Of a stretch of DNA of 64,000 bases, positions 59,071 to 64,000 are shown piece by piece (within the stretch, counting starts at the first letter, position 1; every line of letters starts with the position of its first letter). The position numbers were made by a program, and so were the translations under genes. Source of the DNA: UBA6382 sp963617965. GTDB lineage: Bacteria > Bacteroidota > Bacteroidia > Bacteroidales > Bacteroidaceae. The notes under the pieces are model-generated. The model saw only the letters and a program-made list of their open reading frames with translations. It was not told the DNA's origin and ran no database searches. The DNA is taken from assembly GCA_963617965.1 (NCBI GenBank), contig CAVEQO010000004.1, positions 1-64,000 of the forward strand, read 5' to 3'.

Positions 59071-60426
59071 TTAATTAAAATTAAGGTAGAACTCCGTTAC
59101 GGCTTCTATGCCCTTGAACATGATTTCCAAGGGCATGTTCTCGTTGGGAGAGTGGATGGCATTGCTTTCCAGTCCGAACCCCATTAGAACGGTTTTTATT
59201 CCGAGAATACGCTCAAAATCGCTGATGATAGGGATGCTTCCGCCACGTCTGACAGCAAGGGGCTTTTTGCCGAACGCCTTCTCAAAACCTGTCTCCGCAG
59301 CTTTGTAGGCAGGCAGGTCTATAGGGCATACATACCCGTCTCCACCGTGCATGGGCTTGACATCAAGGCTGACACAGTCCGGAACTACGCTTCTGAGGTA
59401 GTCGGCAAACAACTGTGATATTGTGGCATGGTCTTGGTGTGGCACCAATCGGCAACTCACTTTTGCATACGCCTTGCTCGGCAAGACGGTTTTGGCTCCT
59501 TCGCCGGTATATCCGCCCCAAATGCCGCAAATGTCAAACGAAGGTCTGCAGCTGTTCCTTTCAAGCGTAGAGTAGCCTTCTTCTCCGCACAAAGCCTTTA
59601 CCCCGATTGCCTGCATATATTTTTTTTCGTCAAAAGGAATATGGCGTATCATGTCGCGTTCGTTGGGCGAAATCTCCTCTACGTCTTCATAGAATCCGGG
59701 AACGGAAATTCTCCCACGCTCGTCAACCACCTTGCTTAATATGTCGCACAGAATGTTTATCGGATTGGCTACCGCCCCGCCGAAATGGCCGGAATGGAGG
59801 TCTCGGTTGGGGCCGGTGACTTCTATCTGCCAATAGGCCAACCCTCTGAGCCCAACTGTCAGCGAAGGAAGATCCTCGCCGAGCATGCTGGTGTCGCTTA
59901 CCAGAATGATGTCGGCTTTCAGCATATTCTTGTGGGTTTTGAGAAATTTGTTCAGGCTCGGGCTTCCGATTTCCTCTTCTCCCTCGAAAATGAATTTCAC
60001 GTTGTGCCTCAGTTTTCGTTGCTCGACAAGGTACTTGAATGCGGTGGCTTGTATGATAGCCTGTCCCTTGTCGTCGTCTGCGCCGCGCGCCCATATTTTC
60101 CCGTCTCTTATTTCTGGCTTGAACGGATCCGACTTCCATTGTCCGACGGGGTCGACAGGCATCACGTCATAATGGGAGTATACGAGAATGGTTTTTGCGT
60201 TGTCGGCAATGTGTTTTTCCGCAAAAACCAGAGGGTTGCCATCGCTTTGCATGACTTCCGCCTTGTCTGCTCCATACGAAAGCAACAGTTCTTTCCATCT
60301 TTCAGCACACTTCTGTATGTCCTTTTTATGAACGGAGTCTGAACTTATGCTCGGTATCTCTATCAGACTGAAGAGATCCTCCAGTATTTGTTTTTTGTTT
60401 TTGTCGGTGTATTCCTTGATATCCAT
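59071..60426 (-). CDS. M20-family dipeptidase
   Basis: The 451-residue metallopeptidase has two zinc-site motifs: VYSHYDVMPVDPVGQW (His, Asp) near residue 81 and ARGADDDKGQ (Asp) near residue 113. FEGEEEIGSPSLNKFL near residue 149 holds the catalytic Glu pair. GLRGLAYWQIEVTGP leads the dimerisation domain, and VRRGGSIPI carries a late conserved Arg. Members cleave dipeptides in the cytoplasm. It starts only 2 bases after the stop of the OPT transporter, which strongly links peptide uptake with cleavage. Confidence 0.95.
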   Translation of the reverse strand: MDIKEYTDKNKKQILEDLFSLIEIPSISSDSVHKKDIQKCAERWKELLLSYGADKAEVMQSDGNPLVFAEKHIADNAKTILVYSHYDVMPVDPVGQWKSDPFKPEIRDGKIWARGADDDKGQAIIQATAFKYLVEQRKLRHNVKFIFEGEEEIGSPSLNKFLKTHKNMLKADIILVSDTSMLGEDLPSLTVGLRGLAYWQIEVTGPNRDLHSGHFGGAVANPINILCDILSKVVDERGRISVPGFYEDVEEISPNERDMIRHIPFDEKKYMQAIGVKALCGEEGYSTLERNSCRPSFDICGIWGGYTGEGAKTVLPSKAYAKVSCRLVPHQDHATISQLFADYLRSVVPDCVSLDVKPMHGGDGYVCPIDLPAYKAAETGFEKAFGKKPLAVRRGGSIPIISDFERILGIKTVLMGFGLESNAIHSPNENMPLEIMFKGIEAVTEFYLNFN

Positions 60427-60428
60427 AT

Positions 60429-62426
60429 TTATTTTGCTTTAAGACTTGACTTCATCAGGAATGTTATGATAAGGGCATAGGCAACAAGGCTTGCTGTCTG
60501 ACCTCCGGTACTCAGCATCCATTCTTTGCCGTTGATGAACCAGTCGCAACCAGCAAAGGTGAGTCCTGCGGAAACAACTCCCATGAGAGCACCGCCGGCG
60601 ATGAAGCCTGAGGCAACAAGAGTGCCGCGTTCCCCACGCCGCATGTTGATGCCGGAGTCTGTGTTTCTTGTTGTGACATACCAGTTTACCAAGCCCCCCG
60701 CCAGAAGAGGAACATTGAGCTGTATGGGGATAAACATCCCCAATGCAAAGGCCAGAGCACTTATGCCGAACGTGTTTGCTGCCAAAGCAATAACAGCTCC
60801 GATACCATAGAGAAGCCATGGTGCACCTTGTCCCATCATGAGCGGTTCTATCACTGCCGCCATGGCGCGTGCTTGAGGGGCTGCCATCACGTCAGTGTTG
60901 GTCGGTGTGAAACCATATGCCTTGTTCAGTACCATGATTACTCCGGCGGTGGTTACCGCACTCACGAGAATCCCCAGAGTTTTCAGACGCTGTTGCTTTG
61001 CAGGGGTGCTGCCGAGCCAGTATCCAATCTTGAGATCTGTGACAAAAGCACCGGCACTTGATAGTGCTGTACAGACTACTCCGCCCATAACAAGTGCCGC
61101 AACCATTCCGCCAGTTCCCTTCAGTCCGGCCGCCGCCATTACCAGACTGGCCAGAATAAGGGTCATCAGAGTCATGCCGCTCACGGGATTGCTCCCCACA
61201 ATGGCTATGGCGTTGGCGGCAACTGTCGTAAACAAAAACGCAATGGCAAAGACTATGACAAGGGCAACGACAGTAAATAGCAGACTGCCGTCCATTACGT
61301 CCATATAAAAGAACAATGCAGTGGCGAGCAGTGCTATAACCAGTCCCAGTATGACTGTTTTGATGGAAATGTCACGCTGGGTTCTCGGCGGAACCTCTTG
61401 GATGTGTTCTTTTGCGCTGTTGCCGAAAGCGTTTCCTATCAGGGAAAAACTGCCTGATATTACCGCCCGGCTTTTCCATACTCCGAGAATTCCTGCCATG
61501 GCAATTCCGCCGATGCCTATGCTCTTGGCATATTGGAAAATTTCTTGCGGAGTGGCATTGATGGCCGTGACGTTTCCGGAAACAATCGTGTCCGGCCAGA
61601 TGAAGGCAATGGCGGGAATGGCAATCCACCAGATCAGCGCAGACCCGGCACACATTATCAGCGCGTATCTCAGCCCCACTATATATCCCATGCCGAGCAG
61701 AGCCGCCGACGTGTTGAATGAAAAATACAGTTTCGCTTTTGTTGCCAGAGCCTGGCCGGCGGAACAAAACGTGGAAGTGAAATTCTCCGCCCACGCACCG
61801 AACGTAGCTACGGCGAAGTCAAAAATTCCACCTATAACAGACGCAACTACAAGTAGTTTGGCACTATTGCTTTTACCTTCACCCGAAACGAGGATTTGGG
61901 TACTTGCAGTGGCTTCCGGGAAAGGATATTCTCCGTGTTTGTCGCTCACGAAATATTTCCGAAACGGAACAAGGAATAAGATTCCTATTATTCCTCCGAG
62001 CAGACTGGACAGAAACACTTCCACGAAATCCACGCTGATGCCTGATTCCGGAAATTTCTTTTCCAGAATATACAGTGCGGGCAGTGTAAATATTGCACCT
62101 GCCACAATCATGCCGGAGCAGGCCCCGATACTCTGGATGATGACATTTTCGCCCAATGCGTTCTTGCGGCGCAGCGTGTTGGACAGCCCCACGGCGATTA
62201 TCGTTATGGGAATGGCAGCTTCAAAAACCTGTCCTATTTTCAGCCCCAGATATGCCGTGGCTGCACTGAAAATGACTGCCATCACAAGTCCTGTGGTTAT
62301 GGAGTACACGCTTGCCTCCTTTGGGGATTCCAGAGGACTCATGACCGGTTCGTATGTTTCGCCCTGCTTAAGTGGACGCATGGCGTTTTCCGGAAGTTTG
62401 ACTTCCTTTTGCATTTCTGGTTTCAT
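60429..62426 (-). CDS. OPT-family oligopeptide transporter
   Basis: The 665-residue membrane protein has about 15 helices. Conserved parts include AATAYLGLKIGQVFEAAIP at the first helix, YPFPEATASTQILVSGEG, SNPVSGMTLMTLIL and QARAMAAVIEPLMMGQGAP. OPT proteins import oligopeptides, or metal-chelate complexes, with protons. The M20 dipeptidase gene 2 bases downstream favours peptides. An ATG at 62456 is in frame but lies inside the promoter -7 box, so the ATG at 62426 is taken. Confidence 0.94.
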   Translation of the reverse strand: MKPEMQKEVKLPENAMRPLKQGETYEPVMSPLESPKEASVYSITTGLVMAVIFSAATAYLGLKIGQVFEAAIPITIIAVGLSNTLRRKNALGENVIIQSIGACSGMIVAGAIFTLPALYILEKKFPESGISVDFVEVFLSSLLGGIIGILFLVPFRKYFVSDKHGEYPFPEATASTQILVSGEGKSNSAKLLVVASVIGGIFDFAVATFGAWAENFTSTFCSAGQALATKAKLYFSFNTSAALLGMGYIVGLRYALIMCAGSALIWWIAIPAIAFIWPDTIVSGNVTAINATPQEIFQYAKSIGIGGIAMAGILGVWKSRAVISGSFSLIGNAFGNSAKEHIQEVPPRTQRDISIKTVILGLVIALLATALFFYMDVMDGSLLFTVVALVIVFAIAFLFTTVAANAIAIVGSNPVSGMTLMTLILASLVMAAAGLKGTGGMVAALVMGGVVCTALSSAGAFVTDLKIGYWLGSTPAKQQRLKTLGILVSAVTTAGVIMVLNKAYGFTPTNTDVMAAPQARAMAAVIEPLMMGQGAPWLLYGIGAVIALAANTFGISALAFALGMFIPIQLNVPLLAGGLVNWYVTTRNTDSGINMRRGERGTLVASGFIAGGALMGVVSAGLTFAGCDWFINGKEWMLSTGGQTASLVAYALIITFLMKSSLKAK

Positions 62427-62453
62427 AAGACGGGTTGTTTTCGGTTCTTGTTG

Positions 62454-62461
62454 CAAAGATA
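62454..62461 (-). promoter_or_regulatory. Promoter -7 box of the OPT-dipeptidase operon
   Basis: TATCTTTG is a perfect -7 box. It covers the upstream in-frame ATG, leaving a leader of about 22 bases to the ATG at 62426. The -33 is not clear. Confidence 0.52.
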
Positions 62462-62608
62462 AAGTTTTTTGCTGAGTTACGGGCGTTATGGTTTGGCATT
62501 ATGGAAAAACCAAAGCCGAACGTTTCCTGCGAGAACCACCAGTTCCGCTATGCGTCTGCTCGCATTGCCCGGCTCTGTTCGGATTGTGCTCACATACACA
62601 TAGTACAC

Positions 62609-62642
62609 AAAAAAAAGGTATCGACATTCGCATGTGGATACC
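62609..62642 (-). terminator. Intrinsic terminator of the tRNA-Val transcript
   Basis: The hairpin ggtatc-g-acat/atgt-g-gatacc (62617-62642, one G-G mismatch, TCGC loop) is followed on minus by eight T residues. It lies 33 bases past the tRNA 3' end. Confidence 0.78.
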
Positions 62643-62677
62643 GTTTAACCAATTAAATCTTTTATGAAAGGGAATGG

Positions 62678-62752
62678 TGGGCGTTGACGGATTCGAACCG
62701 CCGACCCTCTGCTTGTAAGGCAGATGCTCTGAACCAGCTGCGCTAAACGCCC
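62678..62752 (-). tRNA. tRNA-Val, anticodon UAC
   Basis: The full cloverleaf is present: acceptor GGGCGTT paired with AACGCCC, a D-arm with AGCGCAGCTGG, anticodon stem-loop CTGCC-TTACAAG-CAG (anticodon TAC, valine), and GGTTCGAATCC in the T arm. Discriminator A is followed by an encoded CCA reaching 62675. Promoter and terminator flank it, so it is a single-gene transcript. Confidence 0.96.
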
Positions 62753-62810
62753 TTCGTGTGCAACCACAAGACTCTCGCTTGAACCTCTGTTCTGTTCCTT
62801 GATTGCATTG

Positions 62811-62842
62811 CAAAAGTAACTCCTTTTTTTCCTACACACAAG
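62811..62842 (-). promoter_or_regulatory. Promoter of tRNA-Val
   Basis: CTTG at 62842-62839, a 20-base spacer, then TACTTTTG at 62818-62811. It leaves a leader of about 50 bases ahead of the mature tRNA. Confidence 0.7.
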
Positions 62843-62877
62843 AAAATCGGACTTTTTTTTGAAAAAAAACGCAATTT

Positions 62878-64000
62878 TTATTTTACCGCAACTTTTTCTG
62901 TACGCGATGCTCCTGTATTGTCTGTGATGCTTACTATATAAATTCCCTTTGGCAGTTTAAAACTGTTGTCAAATCCTGTTATTTTGTTGGAGCAAACGGT
63001 CGCCCCGTTTATGTTGCGGATGACTATGGCGGAATGCTCCTTGAATCCACGAACTGTTATTTCGCCTGTTTTCCCGTGTATGCCGCCGTGCATACCGGCT
63101 TTTGTGTTGTCATGAATGCCGATGGGTTCTTCCAGCCCGACTTTGTTGTCTATCCACGCAATTCGGTCGTAGAGGTATTCGTTTATGAAGTCAACCTCGG
63201 CTTTGTATGAGCCACGGGTCGTGTATTGCTGTTGGACACAGTCGTTCAGGATTGGCCATCGGATGTAGTTGTATTCCTGCGAGAGGCTGTTTTCCGTGCC
63301 GAGACTGTCAACTGCGGCACTGATGTATTCGTATGTCATGTTGCCTTTGTACCTGTACCATGACCAAAGTTCCTTGAGTTCATCGGAGCAACTCTCAATG
63401 ATTTTTCTGTTGAAGCTGCGTGCGCCGTTTGCCGCAGATGACTTGCTGCTCAGACAAAGGAAGTCTGACATCGTCAAAAGGGGATGGGTGCGTTTGTCGT
63501 TGTCGAAAGCAAGGTCAAAGTCCCAAACTGGATATACTCTGAAAACGTCATTGCGGTCTTTTGCCATATACACGCTCCAGTATCCGTCGGTGTTGCCGCT
63601 CAGTTCTTCTATAAGGAAATATTTGAGCCATGAAGTTTCGTCAAGGTAGTTTTTGTATCCGTATTCTTCGGTCTTGTATCCGGTGGAGTAAACGCTTGTA
63701 CACAACTGGTTGAATGCTTCCTGTATGTAGTTGAATTGTTGTGTGGTTATTTCATCGTCCTTGGGGTAGTGTACGGTAACGGGTATCTTGTAATAGCTTG
63801 AATAGAAATACTTGGTTTCGCTCGCTGCATAAGCATCGATTTCTATCAGATAGCCGCCTGTAAGTTCGTCCCCCGCGTTGTCTTGAGCGGTCATTTCTGT
63901 AATGTCAACCCTGTTCTTGCGGACTTCAATCTGGTCGCTCAGCTGATAGCTGCCTTTGTATTGCCCGTTGAAGACAACATCAACCAAGGTACATGCGGGA
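62878..64000 (-). CDS. CotH-family protein, C-terminal part (cut by window edge)
   Basis: The visible 373 residues read on past the right edge of the window, so the N-terminus is missing. FNGQYKGSYQLSDQIEVRKN is the strand-rich start of the CotH kinase core. SWLKYFLIEELSGNTDGYW and VYPVWDFDLAFDN hold the conserved acidic residues that bind metal. CotH proteins are surface kinases in spore coats and a broad secreted family in Bacteroidota, where the target is unknown. The end (SFKLPKGIYIVSITDNTG, then KVAVK) resembles a type IX secretion sorting tail, so the protein is probably exported to the surface. Confidence 0.88.
   Translation of the reverse strand, partial: PACTLVDVVFNGQYKGSYQLSDQIEVRKNRVDITEMTAQDNAGDELTGGYLIEIDAYAASETKYFYSSYYKIPVTVHYPKDDEITTQQFNYIQEAFNQLCTSVYSTGYKTEEYGYKNYLDETSWLKYFLIEELSGNTDGYWSVYMAKDRNDVFRVYPVWDFDLAFDNDKRTHPLLTMSDFLCLSSKSSAANGARSFNRKIIESCSDELKELWSWYRYKGNMTYEYISAAVDSLGTENSLSQEYNYIRWPILNDCVQQQYTTRGSYKAEVDFINEYLYDRIAWIDNKVGLEEPIGIHDNTKAGMHGGIHGKTGEITVRGFKEHSAIVIRNINGATVCSNKITGFDNSFKLPKGIYIVSITDNTGASRTEKVAVK

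Noticed and set aside
62501..62656. 51-codon plus-strand Cys/His-containing ORF between the OPT gene and tRNA-Val
   Set aside because: It passes through the tRNA terminator and shows no clear start signal. The cysteine spacing looks like chance, though it cannot be fully excluded.
1..64000. CRISPR arrays, prophage, insertion sequences, integrases, toxin-antitoxin or defence islands
   Set aside because: No regularly spaced repeats, transposase, recombinase or known defence genes were seen. The region reads as housekeeping chromosome.

Overview
The window is a stretch of chromosome from an anaerobic member of the Bacteroidota, most likely Bacteroidales and possibly Prevotellaceae. This placement is inferred from gene families, not from a marker gene. 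It rests on a single-chain pyruvate:ferredoxin oxidoreductase, a Bat (Bacteroides aerotolerance) operon, a GH57/GT4/debranching-enzyme glycogen cluster, a TonB-dependent receptor, a DUF4421 protein, C-terminal tails resembling type IX secretion sorting domains, and many promoters of the Bacteroidota type (TTTG, about 20 bases, then TAnnTTTG). The region looks like core genome. I see no phage, integrase, insertion sequence, CRISPR array or rRNA.

Layout. 1-950: tag, an MFS transporter cut by the window edge and a small coupled ORF, all on minus. 1279-4896: nifJ with a strong terminator. 5032-9555: an AAA ATPase, an ATP-grasp-like protein, a GHL10 glycosidase and a small outer-membrane barrel. 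9576-15502: queH, an SLC13 transporter, a helicase-associated-domain ORF, uvrA and a cupin. 15503-16035: a gene-free gap with two palindromic elements. 16036-24843: a secreted GH95 fucosidase, yidC, an S9 peptidase and a GT2. 24834-25040: a probable stand-alone structured RNA with its own promoter and U-tract, like 6S RNA in outline. 25203-31434: a TonB receptor, then capD-yicC-gmk-nadD. 31639-37134: serC-serA-DUF1015, then an oxidoreductase and a DUF4421 protein. 37166-38576: a stand-alone AICAR transformylase and a small basic protein ending in a long palindrome. 38616-43280: the glycogen cluster on minus. 43532-44980: mltG and folB, with abutting stops. 45192-53615: the Bat operon. 53643-57475: a C-GCAxxG-C-C protein, then hpt-adk-obgE-pgeF. 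57521-62426: an OPT transporter, an M20 dipeptidase and dnaB. 62678-62752: tRNA-Val(UAC). 62878-64000: a CotH-family protein cut by the right edge.

How genes work together. serC and serA make phosphoserine, and the DUF1015 protein next to them carries a DGHHR motif like that of ParB-fold free-serine kinases. The debranching enzyme, GT4 synthase and GH57 enzyme form a storage-polysaccharide module. The OPT transporter and M20 dipeptidase form a peptide uptake and cleavage pair. The Bat operon encodes a MoxR ATPase, a DUF58 protein and membrane vWA/TPR proteins. Here batB is fused to batC and batD to batE, and each joint keeps a signal-peptide-like hydrophobic segment.

The most interesting items are the two Bat fusions, the structured RNA at 24834-25003, the cloverleaf palindrome at 15661-15790, the lysine in place of the catalytic histidine in SerA, and the serine-operon DUF1015 gene. 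I found no clearly new multi-gene defence or mobile system.
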